Positions 40,003 to 48,925 of a stretch of 48,925 nucleotides of DNA are shown in pieces. Every line of letters starts with the position of its first letter. The stretch's first letter is position 1. The DNA is taken from positions 1 through 48,925 of the forward strand of contig JAADCV010000082.1 in NCBI GenBank assembly GCA_013154235.1, given 5' to 3'. The notes below the pieces were generated by a model. It had not been told where the DNA came from, did no database searches, and saw nothing but the letters and a program-made list of their open reading frames with translations. The translations under genes were made by a program, and so were the position numbers. The DNA is from Thermoproteota archaeon (GTDB taxonomy: Archaea > Thermoproteota > Thermoprotei_A > Sulfolobales > Ignisphaeraceae).

Positions 40003-41346
40003 ATGGAGCTACCCTTCGTGTGCCCCCTAGACTGGAGGTACGGATCCGAGGAGATGAGGAGGCTCTTCACCCTAGACGCTATGGTTAGGAGGCTGGTCGA
40101 GGTCGAGAAGGCTATCTACCTAGGGCTCGTCGAGGCTGGGATAGCTCCTAGGAGCTGCCTAGAGGTCGTAGAGAAGTGCTTCAGCGTCGATCCTAGGGAG
40201 GTGTACGAGCTCGAGAAGAGGATCGGGCACGACGTTGCCTCGCTCACCTACATCCTAGGCGAGAGGTGCGGGGAGTGCGGCAACTACGTGCATCTAGGGG
40301 CTACGAGCTACGACGTTGTCGACACAGCGTGGGCTCTAGCGATACGCGACGCCCTAGCGATAATCAAGGAGAGGCTCCGCAGAGTGGTTAAGCTCCTCGA
40401 GGATGCTGCTAGGAGGTACATCGACCTTGTCATGGTTGGGAGAACCCATGGTCAGCACGCGCTTCCCATAACCCTAGGCTTCAAGTTCGCTAACTACGTC
40501 TACGAGCTCTCTAGGAGCTACGAGAGGCTGTGCTGCGCTGAGGAGAGGGTTGCTAAGGGCAAGGTCTCTGGAGCTGTTGGAACGATGGCTGGGTGGATGG
40601 GTAGGGGGCTAGCTGTGGAGGCTGCTGTCTCTAGAGCTCTTGGGCTACCGATGCACGAGATATCGACTCAGGTAGCTCCTAGGGATGGGTTTGCCGAGCT
40701 CGTAGCTGCTCTAGCTATCTTAGGGAGCTCCCTGGATAGGCTAGCTCTAGAGGTTAGAGAGCTGAGCAGGCCGGAGATACACGAGGTTGTGGAGGTTCAT
40801 GGAGGTGTGGGCAGCAGCACGATGCCCCACAAGATGAATCCGGTTATAGCTGAGAGGGTGAGCGGGCTAGCTAAGGTTCTTCGAGGGCTCGTGATCACGG
40901 CGCTCGAGAACGTTCCGCTTATGCACGAGAGGGATCTGACGAATAGCAGTAGCGAGAGGATACTGATTCCCCACGCCCTCCTCGTAGCGGATCAGATGCT
41001 CATAGACTGCGAGAGGATGCTTAGGAGCCTCCGAATCGATGAGGATGCTATCGATAGGAACCTTAAGCTCTCTAGGGGTTGGAACATGGTTGAGTGCATC
41101 ATGGTTAAGCTGGTTGAGAAGGGCGTTCCTAGGCACGAGGCTCATAGGCACCTAGCTAAGCTAGCTAGGGAGCTCAGCGGGGAGAGGAGCGCGCTAGAGG
41201 CTCTATCTAGCGACCCGCTAGTATCCCAGAAGCTGAGCCCCGAGGAGATTAGGTGGTGTCTCGAGCCCCGGAACTACCTAGGTAACTACCGGGAGCTTGT
41301 TGAGAGGGCTCTGAGCTACGCGGAGAGGGCTCTCTCGAGGTGCTAG
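40003..41346 (+). CDS. purB: Adenylosuccinate lyase
   Basis: LGATSYDVVDTA, GRTHGQHALPITLG, GSSTMPHKMNPVIAER signature. Confidence 0.96.
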   Translation: MELPFVCPLDWRYGSEEMRRLFTLDAMVRRLVEVEKAIYLGLVEAGIAPRSCLEVVEKCFSVDPREVYELEKRIGHDVASLTYILGERCGECGNYVHLGATSYDVVDTAWALAIRDALAIIKERLRRVVKLLEDAARRYIDLVMVGRTHGQHALPITLGFKFANYVYELSRSYERLCCAEERVAKGKVSGAVGTMAGWMGRGLAVEAAVSRALGLPMHEISTQVAPRDGFAELVAALAILGSSLDRLALEVRELSRPEIHEVVEVHGGVGSSTMPHKMNPVIAERVSGLAKVLRGLVITALENVPLMHERDLTNSSSERILIPHALLVADQMLIDCERMLRSLRIDEDAIDRNLKLSRGWNMVECIMVKLVEKGVPRHEAHRHLAKLARELSGERSALEALSSDPLVSQKLSPEEIRWCLEPRNYLGNYRELVERALSYAERALSRC

Positions 41347-41350
41347 CTAG

Positions 41351-42370
41351 ATGACCGTGTCGATAATAGTGGGTGGGTTCTTCGGCGACGAGGGTAAGGG
41401 GAAGATAGCGTCGTTCCTAGCCCTAAGGGATAGGCCCTCCATAGCGGTTAGGTGCGGAGCTGTTAACGCTGGGCACACGGTGGTGATGGGAGACAGGGTG
41501 TATAAGCTGAGGATAGTTCCCTCCGCCTTCGTCTCGAAGAGCACTAGGCTACTCATAGCCCCCGGGGCTCTAGCTAGGCTAGACGTGCTGTTCCGAGAGA
41601 TGAGCGCTACCGAGACGCGGGGAAGGCTCTTCATAGACGAGAGGACGGGGATAATCGAGGAGAGGCACGTTGAGGAGGAGCGCAGGAGCGCCCACCTAAG
41701 CAAGAAGATAGGGTCTACTCTCCAGGGGGTTGGGGCTGCGATGGCTGATAGGGTTCTCAGGAGGCTTAGGCTTGCCCGCGACTTCGAGGAGCTTAGGGGG
41801 ATGCTAACGGATGTGGCTGCCGAGGTTAACGAGGCTGCTGACCGAGGGGAGGTAGTTCACGTTGAGGGTACGCAGGGGACGTTCCTAAGCCTCTACCACG
41901 GCACGTACCCCTACGTTACGAGCAGGGACACGACAGCATCGGCATTCGCCTCAGAGGTTGGTCTAGGGCCTAGGAAGGTGGATCACGTCATTGTGGTGTT
42001 CAAGGCGTACGTAACTAGGGTTGGGGCTGGGCCCCTACCAGGGGAGCTGAGCGACGACGAGGCTGAGAGGATGGGTCTCGTGGAGTACGCTACGGTTACC
42101 GGGAGGCGGAGGAGGGTAGCGCCGTTCAACATGGAGCTAGCTAGGAGGGCGATAATGCTGAACTCAGCTACCCAGATAGCCATAACTAGGATAGACGCCC
42201 TCTTCCCCGAGGCTAGAAACGTTAGGGAGTGGAGCAAGCTTCCGCTAGAGGCCCGCAGGTGGATAGAGAGGATCGAGAGCGAGCTCCGGGTTCCGGTAAC
42301 CATAGTTAGCACGGGAGAGGATGTGGAGGTAGCTATAGATAGGAGGAGGGAGCTAGGTGTAGAGCCTTGA
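41351..42370 (+). CDS. purA: Adenylosuccinate synthetase (short archaeal form)
   Basis: GGFFGDEGKGKIASFLAL, AVNAGHTV, EGTQGTFLSLYHGTYPYVTSRDTTAS. Confidence 0.95.
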   Translation: MTVSIIVGGFFGDEGKGKIASFLALRDRPSIAVRCGAVNAGHTVVMGDRVYKLRIVPSAFVSKSTRLLIAPGALARLDVLFREMSATETRGRLFIDERTGIIEERHVEEERRSAHLSKKIGSTLQGVGAAMADRVLRRLRLARDFEELRGMLTDVAAEVNEAADRGEVVHVEGTQGTFLSLYHGTYPYVTSRDTTASAFASEVGLGPRKVDHVIVVFKAYVTRVGAGPLPGELSDDEAERMGLVEYATVTGRRRRVAPFNMELARRAIMLNSATQIAITRIDALFPEARNVREWSKLPLEARRWIERIESELRVPVTIVSTGEDVEVAIDRRRELGVEP

Positions 42371-43788
42371 CAGAGCTGGACGTAGCTATCGTTGGGGCTG
42401 GGCCAGCTGGGCTATTCGCAGCCTACGAGCTATCTAGCTACGTAGCTAAGGGAGCGATAAGGGTCGCTGTCATAGACAAGGGTAGGCACGTGGATAAGCG
42501 TAGGTGCCCGCTATTCAACCAGAGGAGGAAGGTTAGGGAGGGAACGTGCAACTCCTGCAACCCGTGCAACATCCTCTACGGCTTGGGCGGCGCTGGCGCT
42601 CTAAGTAGCGGAACCATAAACCTGAGGCCAGATGTTGGCGGAGATCTGGATAAGCTTGTTGGGAGCTGGGAGGAGGCTGAGGAGCTCATTAGGTACATCG
42701 ACAGCGTCTTCGTGAAGTTCGGTGCTCCAAACAACGTGTTTAGGATAGATAGCTCAGCAGCTTCAGAGCTAGAGAGGCTAGCTGCTAAGGCTGGGGCTAA
42801 GTTCGTTCCAACGCCTCAGAGATACATGGGTTCAGACAACACGCCTAGAGTCATAAAGAACATGTACGACCACCTCGTTAGGTGCGGGATAAGGTTCTAC
42901 CTAGAGACAGAGGTTCTCGACATAGCTAGGGCTAGCGACGGCCTCTACGAGCTTAAGACGAGTAGAGGCGTTCTGAGGGCTAGGTACCTAATACTGGCTC
43001 CCGGTAGGGGAGGAGCTCCGTGGTTCTCAGAGGTTGCTAGGAGGCTAGGCATAGAGGTTGAGCCTGGGCCTCTAGACATCGGTGTTAGGGTGGAGGTCCC
43101 AGCGTACATAACCGAGCCGGTTACGAGCATCGTTAGGGATCCGAAGATAATTATGTACACGCGTGTCTACGACGATAAGGTTAGGACCTTCTGCACCAAT
43201 CCAAACGGCTTCGTGGTTAAGGAGCTGTACAGCGACGGAACCACCGGGGTCAACGGGGAGAGCTACGAGACCATAAAGTCAAAGAACACTAACTTCGCCC
43301 TCCTAGTAACGATAAAGCTCACAGACCCCCTAGAGGATACGATAGCCTACGGCAAGTACATAGCTGGGCTAGCAACCAAGCTAGGGGGTGGAAAACCGAT
43401 AATCCAGCGCTTTGGCGATCTAGAGGCTGGTAGGAGAAGCACATGGAGTAGGGTTGAGAGGAGCTCGGTAGAGCCCACGCTAAAGGACGTTACCCCTGGA
43501 GACATAGGGATGGCCTACCCCTACAGGGTTATAGCCAACATCATAGAGGCTATGAAGAGGCTCGACACGATAATGCCTGGAGTAGCATCACAGCAAACGC
43601 TTCTCTACGCACCCGAGATCAAGTTCTACAGCGTTAGAGCAGTGGTGAATAGGGATCTAGAGACAACAGCTAGCAACGTGTTTGCAGCTGGCGACGGAGC
43701 TGGGCTATCAAGAGGAATCAACGTGGCTGCAGCAACGGGAGTGATAGCAGCTAGGGGAGTGCTCAAGAAGATGGGTCTATCAAGCTAA
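42367..43788 (+). CDS. FAD-dependent dehydrogenase (COG2509-like)
   Basis: DVAIVGAGPAGLFAAYEL, CPLFNQRRKVREGTCNSCNPCNILYGLGGAGALSSGTINL, VFAAGDGAGLSRGINVAAATG; overlaps purA stop. Confidence 0.85.
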   Translation: MTELDVAIVGAGPAGLFAAYELSSYVAKGAIRVAVIDKGRHVDKRRCPLFNQRRKVREGTCNSCNPCNILYGLGGAGALSSGTINLRPDVGGDLDKLVGSWEEAEELIRYIDSVFVKFGAPNNVFRIDSSAASELERLAAKAGAKFVPTPQRYMGSDNTPRVIKNMYDHLVRCGIRFYLETEVLDIARASDGLYELKTSRGVLRARYLILAPGRGGAPWFSEVARRLGIEVEPGPLDIGVRVEVPAYITEPVTSIVRDPKIIMYTRVYDDKVRTFCTNPNGFVVKELYSDGTTGVNGESYETIKSKNTNFALLVTIKLTDPLEDTIAYGKYIAGLATKLGGGKPIIQRFGDLEAGRRSTWSRVERSSVEPTLKDVTPGDIGMAYPYRVIANIIEAMKRLDTIMPGVASQQTLLYAPEIKFYSVRAVVNRDLETTASNVFAAGDGAGLSRGINVAAATGVIAARGVLKKMGLSS

Positions 43789-43810
43789 AACCGCTTTCTA
43801 CCCTCTACCG

Positions 43811-43993
43811 CTACACCGCAGCGCAGTGAAGATTCCTAACCCATTTAGGCAGGGCCCTATCCTCTTTCTTCTCCTGCTCTTCATCCTCTTCCTTAAGCAC
43901 CTCATCGACTGGAACCCTCATAGCGATCACAACCCAGTAGTACCCACCGAACTTCCTAGCAATGCTATTAGTATTGAGAACCCACGTCGCCAT
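43811..43993 (-). CDS. Small acidic hypothetical protein
   Basis: MATWVLNTNSIARKFGGYYWVVIAMRVPVDEVLKEEDEEQEKKEDRALPKWVRNLHCAAV; TATA-like CATAAAG upstream on the minus strand; preferred over the plus ORF 43826-44053. Confidence 0.5.
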   Translation of the reverse strand: MATWVLNTNSIARKFGGYYWVVIAMRVPVDEVLKEEDEEQEKKEDRALPKWVRNLHCAAV

Positions 43994-44056
43994 AATCACT
44001 TAGCCAAAGCGCTTTATGCTTGCATTCAGTATAGACTATCCAGAGGTTTTTAAATT

Positions 44057-45171
44057 ATGTGGGTCAAGAAGCTTTGCCTCTCTGGATTCAGGGGCTCGAT
44101 GGATGTGTCGAGCTAGGGCCGGGACTGAATATAGTAGCTGGACCTAACTGCTCGGGCAAAACAGCCATAGTTGAAGCTCTAGCGTACCTGCTAGCGCTAA
44201 GCTACTCTAACCTTAGGGAAGCTCACGGATACCTAGCGCTACTGCACGCCGCTAGAGGAAGTTCTCCGCACTCAATAGCGTCGCTTGTTCAAGATAAAGG
44301 AAGCGTTAAGGGGATTGTGCAAACGAGGGATAGAGAAGAGGTTGTAGAGCTAGAGCTTGAGAGAGAGGTGTCCTACGAAGCTGTTGGATCTACCATAAGA
44401 CCTGTGGTAGAGGTAAAGATGGTTTCTAAGCCTCGAGGCTGCGAAATTGTTTACAGACTTCTAAGTAATGGCCATGTAAATCTAGGGATGCATGCTAGGT
44501 GCGTAGAAGGGTCACGTGTGTCCGTAGCGGTTGTAACACCGGGTATGTATCCCTACGACTTCTTCGACAAGCTCGTAGGAATGGCTAAGAGGAACAGAGA
44601 CAGAGTCTGGAGTACGTTATCTAAAGGCATAGAAATCGATGGAACTACTTACGCAGTTGACGTAGCTTCAGATGATTGGGGGCAGCTAGCAGCGTACGTA
44701 ATAGAGCACGGACAGCCAGTAACGTTTTACGCGGTAGGTCGTGGACTTCAGAGAGCGCTTATCATGCTAGCAGCTCTTGAGTACGCTGATATAGTTATGA
44801 TAGATGAAATCGAGTCGGCAATGCACCCAGAACTGCTTATGAACGTAGCTGAGAGAATAGCTCGCATAGCTAGGAATAGTAAGCAGGTTATTGTAACAAC
44901 GCAGTCGCTTGAAGCCGCGCGATCTCTAGCTGCTGCATCTATGGGGCTACACAGATCCGAGTGGCGCCAGCTATCGAGACTTGCTGAAAGGCTAGAGCAA
45001 GTGTGTAAAGAGAACGAAGAGCAGAATTACGAAGGTGATTTAAGGATATCTCTAGTGTCATTGAAGAAGGAGAAGAGGCGTCTGAAATCCGTTACCATGC
45101 ATGGGTGTAGCGCGCTACGCGAAATTGTTGCTGGTGAAGACATGAGGTTGATCTACACACTAATATCTTAG
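44057..45171 (+). pseudogene. RecF/OLD-like AAA ATPase with an apparent frameshift near 44100
   Basis: ATG 44057 frame gives MWVKKLCLSGFRGS (typical N-terminal strand) then stops; shifted frame gives DGCVELGPGLNIVAGPNCSGKTAIVEALAYLL...; Walker B IVMIDEIESAMHPEL. Confidence 0.65.
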
Positions 45172-45203
45172 ACCACGAAACGTGTACTCCTTAGACGTAT
45201 TGA

Positions 45204-45913
45204 ATGGAGCTCAAACCTCACACCGCGGTAGAGGGTGTAGGTAATGAGTTTACGCAGGAGAGTAAGAATCCATGTCGAGGTTGTCTCGACGCCGTACCTG
45301 TTTCAGTTCTTCTAGAGGATTTAGGAATTCGTAGAGAGCTATGCGAAATCCCTATGCCTAGTGGGGGATGGCGCGGATCACTACGAAGGTTAAGAAATGA
45401 CCTAGATAAGGGGATTAGAGCTATAGCTTTTATAGACGCAGATCAGAGCGTAGAGGACGCCCTAGCCGTGTTGCTAGAGAGCTAGGTAATGTTACACCCG
45501 AGCTTAACTTGAGCCCAGCACCGTATGTACTGATAAAGAGGGATAACGTAGTAGTGTCAGCAGTAGTTGTATGGGCTGCTCCTCCAGACTTCTCGAGAGG
45601 AACAATAGAGGATCTCGTATGTGAAGCAGTGGGAGCTGACATATGCTCGGAAGCTGAAGCAAGGCTTAGTCAGCTCGCATCAGTGATGCTGCAATCAAGG
45701 CTCTCGAAGAAGACCGAGCGCTGGATTAAGAAGATTGCACCCTTGCTAATACCGGCTTTAGAAATGGGTGGTGGCACAATAGTTTGGTCGCCCGGCTACG
45801 ATAGGTGCGGTATAGATCTAGCTCCAGTACTGCGAAGGTGTCTCGGTAGAGAATGCATGCAGATGTACAAGGGGGTTCTCGATAGATGCCTTAGGCTCAT
45901 CGGCTTTCTCTAG
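45204..45913 (+). pseudogene. TOPRIM-like protein split by an apparent frameshift near 45470
   Basis: Frame 1 ends IAFIDADQSVEDALAVLLES*; other frame continues ARELGNVTPELNLSPAPYVLIKRDNVVVSAVVV...; VEGVGNE and DAD resemble TOPRIM motifs. Confidence 0.55.
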
Positions 45914-46889
45914 CTCTTAGCCTCTGCTGCACGAGTTTTACGTAGCTCATCGCTATTATTGGCTGTATTACTGGGGCTAGGGCTGGTGCTAGGGATGCTG
46001 CTCCTCCGGCAGCTGTTACGGCTATGGCTGCTGCCACGCTCTGGTTCTTCGTTGCTGACAGTATTGATATCGCTACCCTTCTTCTTGGGCATAGCCTAGC
46101 TGCTCTGGACAGAGCCTCTGCTAGCGCTAGTGCTGCAGCTATCGATGCTCCTAGGAGCCCAGCTATCTCTGCTGCCTGGGCTGGGTCTGCCGCTAGTGCT
46201 CTAGCTCTCGATGCTACTAGGGTTGCTACGAGGGCTAGGATGCTGCTAACCGCGATTAGCTGGAGTGCTGGCCTCGCTCTCTCTAGCGCTCTTCTGCGCA
46301 GTAGCAGCGCTCTAGCCCCCTGCCCTAGGGCTAGGGGTAGGAGCATTGTTAGTGCTAGGGATCTGGCTATGGCTGCTAGCGGCACGCTCAGCGATACTAT
46401 GGAGGAGTAGAGCTCGATGTAGCTGGGCACGGCTATCGCTGCTATAGCTATGCTGAGCATCGCTAGGGCTGTGGCTAGCTCTAGGTCTCCGCCAGCTATC
46501 ATTACGTATGCTAGGGAGGCGCTGCTAGCTGGAACAACGCTCGATAGCACGAAGCCTAGGGCTAGGAGCTTGTCTCTTATCGCTGTCGATAGAGCTATGG
46601 ATATCGCTGGGGCTGCTACGAATGTTAGCGCTAGGCCTAGAGCTACCTCTCTACCCCTTCTAGACGCCTCTAGGATTCCGCGGGCGCTCACCAGGGTCAT
46701 CGATGGGGTTACCGCTGCTATTGCTAGGCACGTAACCGCTATCCTAAGCGCGCTCTCGCTAAGGTGGGTGCGCTGGCCGACCGCAGCCCCTATGGCTATG
46801 GCTAACGCTACTAGGTACAGCATGTTGCTTCTAGCTAGCTTAGCTACCCGCTGAAGCACTTTGACCGACCGGTTAAAGGTTGTCCCCAA
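45897..46889 (-). CDS. Bile acid:Na+ symporter (BASS)-type membrane transporter
   Basis: About ten hydrophobic segments, AAVTPSMTLVSARGI, SVVPASSASLAYVMIAGGDLELA, ATKNQSVAAAIAVTA. True start is probably a GTG further in (~46858). Confidence 0.75.
   Translation of the reverse strand: MGTTFNRSVKVLQRVAKLARSNMLYLVALAIAIGAAVGQRTHLSESALRIAVTCLAIAAVTPSMTLVSARGILEASRRGREVALGLALTFVAAPAISIALSTAIRDKLLALGFVLSSVVPASSASLAYVMIAGGDLELATALAMLSIAIAAIAVPSYIELYSSIVSLSVPLAAIARSLALTMLLPLALGQGARALLLRRRALERARPALQLIAVSSILALVATLVASRARALAADPAQAAEIAGLLGASIAAALALAEALSRAARLCPRRRVAISILSATKNQSVAAAIAVTAAGGAASLAPALAPVIQPIIAMSYVKLVQQRLRARESR
46860..46877. promoter_or_regulatory. Candidate TetR operator
   Basis: TTTGACCGACCGGTTAAA: imperfect palindrome TTTnACCG-nn-CGGTnAAA between divergent transporter and TetR genes. 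Confidence 0.5.
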
Positions 46890-47461
46890 GCGATATTAAC
46901 CCAGCGGTCGAGAACCCCGAAGGAGCGGCCGTGGACACAGCGCAGAGGATCCTAGAGGCAGCTAGGAGGGTGTTTGCCGAGAAGGGGTTCGAGGCAGCTA
47001 GCCTAAGGGAGATCGCTGAGGAGGCGAGGGTCTCGAAAGCGCTCGTGCTCTGGTACTTCAAGAGCAAGGAGGAGCTCGTCAAGAGGATCGCTATGGAGTC
47101 TCTTCCAACAGGTGTAGCGGCAGCATGCATCGATAGGGGTTTGAGGGGCTCTGAGCTGGTGGCGTGCATCATAGACACGTTTCTCGATAGGTACCGCAGC
47201 GAGACCCAGAGGAGGCTCCTTATCCACAGCCTATCCCTAGCGCTCCGAAGCCCGGAGATCGCTAGGGAGCTTAGGGAGCTCTGCAGGAGGATGACTATAG
47301 AGGTGGCTGAGAGAGCCTACGGCTCTCGCACGCCTCGAGACATGGCTAGAGCTAGGAGCTTGTTCGGGGCTCTGCTTTGCCACGCGATAAGCCCAGTGGA
47401 GGAGATGGGTGTGGAGGAGCTTAGGAGAGCTCTCGTAGAGCTCTTCTCGCCAGCTACCTAG
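46880..47461 (+). CDS. TetR/AcrR family regulator
   Basis: RILEAARRVFAEKGFEAASLREIAEEARVSKALVLWYFKSKEELVKRI; GTG at 46931 is an alternative start. Confidence 0.9.
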   Translation: MSPSDINPAVENPEGAAVDTAQRILEAARRVFAEKGFEAASLREIAEEARVSKALVLWYFKSKEELVKRIAMESLPTGVAAACIDRGLRGSELVACIIDTFLDRYRSETQRRLLIHSLSLALRSPEIARELRELCRRMTIEVAERAYGSRTPRDMARARSLFGALLCHAISPVEEMGVEELRRALVELFSPAT

Positions 47462-48558
47462 AGAAGCTCTCTAGCTACGTACCTAACCATGGGGTCAGGG
47501 ATCTCGTAGCGCGTACCCCTCTTCTCTAGGTAGCCGTACCTAACGAGGTTCTTTATGAGTGTACTGAGCCTCTTGTCGCTTATGGGCCCAGCTCTAGCCA
47601 CGACAAACGCCTTAATGCTGCTCCAGCTAGACGCCCCTAGCGCAACAGCCTTGAGTATAGCTGCGTACCTAGCTCTGGAGGGGGCTATCACGCGCTCTAG
47701 CTCAGCTAGCACGAGCCTAGCGCCCTCCTCAACAACCCTCTCCAGAGCCTCCCTATGACCAAGCCTCTGAACAGCCCTGTAGTAGCCGTAGAGCGTTAGC
47801 CATCCCGGAACCCCGTCTAGAACGCTAACAGCCTCAGAGATCTCCTCGCGGCTCGCTGGAACCCTAGCCTCCTCCATCCCCCTACGCAGAAACTCCTCGC
47901 TTTGCTCCACGCTAAACCTCTCAAGCCCTATCTCCCTCCTAGCCCTCCCGAAGAGAGGCGCCTCCGGATCCTCAAGCCTTAGAAAGTCCCTTAGGACCCC
48001 CACCTCGCTACCAGTCAAAACAATCGTGACCCTATCTAGGTTATCCACAGCCCAGGCAATCAAGCCGTCGTACCTAGCGTTCGAGAACCTAGCGTACTGA
48101 GCCTCGTCTAGAACAAGAACGAACCTCGTACCCTTCTTAGAGCAAAGCGCGCTGAGCTGCCTCAGCAGGTCCACGAACCTGAGCCTCCTAGCTATAGATA
48201 GGTCTACCTCTACAAGCGGGAGCGATATCCTCAAGCCCTTAGCAACCTCCCTTACCGCTAGCCCAAGCCTCTCGAGAAGGCTAGCTCTAGACGCAACATC
48301 CCTAAGGATCGCTCTCACGAGAGAGCTCTCCTTAACGACACCCTCCGAGAAGTAGAGCTCCCTAACATCCACTAGAGCAAATGGCTTGCCGCAGAGCCGT
48401 AGAGCAACCCTAACAAGGCTAGACTTCCCCACTCTGCGAACGCCATAGACTATGATGAGCCTCTCGCCAGCCTCAATAGAGTCTAGGAGCTCCCTAAGCT
48501 CGCGCTCCCTATCGAAGAAGTCCCTAGGATCCTCCTTGGGCGCAGGGTCGAACAGCAT
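47458..48558 (-). CDS. Archaeal P-loop ATPase (ATPase_2/PF01637-like)
   Basis: FFDRERELRELLDSIEAGERLIIVYGVRRVGKSSLVRVAL, FVLVLDEAQYARF, IVLTGSEVG. Confidence 0.88.
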   Translation of the reverse strand: MLFDPAPKEDPRDFFDRERELRELLDSIEAGERLIIVYGVRRVGKSSLVRVALRLCGKPFALVDVRELYFSEGVVKESSLVRAILRDVASRASLLERLGLAVREVAKGLRISLPLVEVDLSIARRLRFVDLLRQLSALCSKKGTRFVLVLDEAQYARFSNARYDGLIAWAVDNLDRVTIVLTGSEVGVLRDFLRLEDPEAPLFGRARREIGLERFSVEQSEEFLRRGMEEARVPASREEISEAVSVLDGVPGWLTLYGYYRAVQRLGHREALERVVEEGARLVLAELERVIAPSRARYAAILKAVALGASSWSSIKAFVVARAGPISDKRLSTLIKNLVRYGYLEKRGTRYEIPDPMVRYVARELL

Positions 48559-48925
48559 TACTGGCTCCCCCCGCTAGCAGCTAGCTCCCCCCGCCAGTAA
48601 ATACCTTCGCACCTAACATCCCCTCAACTACATCACCTAAGAGAACCAGCACCGCGAACCGCACAGCTCACGCTCCTCTACACCCATTGTTTTCCACGGG
48701 CACCGAAAGAGCCCTTCATCTAGCCCAACCCGGGTTCTTGGGTTTGGAGGGTGCGCAGAGCGGTACTGATGAAATTGAATAGAGTGCCTCGATCTTCGCC
48801 GATGGCGTTGCAGGCCATCGCTGGACTTACCCCCGGTACTTATAGGGGGGTGTATATCTGCGCTGCGCTGCGGGGTTTCCTCGCTGGATTGGGTACTGGT
48901 CGTGGTGGGTACGGGGATTTAAAAG

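Noticed and set aside
48770-48790. AAATTGAAT similar to CRISPR core
   Set aside because: Single isolated match without periodic partner.

Overview
Archaeal window, probably from a hyperthermophilic crenarchaeon (inferred from gene content and codon style). Left half (~1-27 kb) is a defence/accessory region: a HEPN/MNT pair whose HEPN gene is frameshifted; a PIN/AbrB (VapBC-type) pair; a degraded ATPase remnant; a large type III (III-D-like) CRISPR effector operon with several Cas7-like RAMPs, a Csx10/Cas5-like RAMP, a Cas10 with HD and GGDD motifs, and two small Cas11-like proteins; a divergent uncharacterised pair (Cys-rich protein plus ABC/OLD-like ATPase with degenerate Walker A); a large Csx1-like CARF-HEPN protein; a type I-A effector operon (csa5-cas7-cas5-cas8a-cas3'-cas3''); and an APE2256-family CARF protein. 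No cas1/cas2/cas4/cas6 was recognised. Three small clusters of CRISPR-like repeats related to GAATCCCATAAATGGAATTGAAA occur at 14.7, 14.9-15.0 and 25.0 kb. Right half (~27-44 kb) is a near-complete purine biosynthesis cluster: divergent purP, then purC-S-Q-L-F-F2-D-T-E-M-P2-B-A plus an FAD protein. Notable there: purQ has no canonical start codon at the homologous position (an AUA behind a good Shine-Dalgarno), and the second PurF has lost its N-terminal catalytic Cys. The end contains a frameshifted ATPase-TOPRIM pair, a BASS-type transporter divergent from a TetR regulator, and an archaeal P-loop ATPase. No rRNA or tRNA was recognised. Family calls are by eye from protein motifs; no searches were run.
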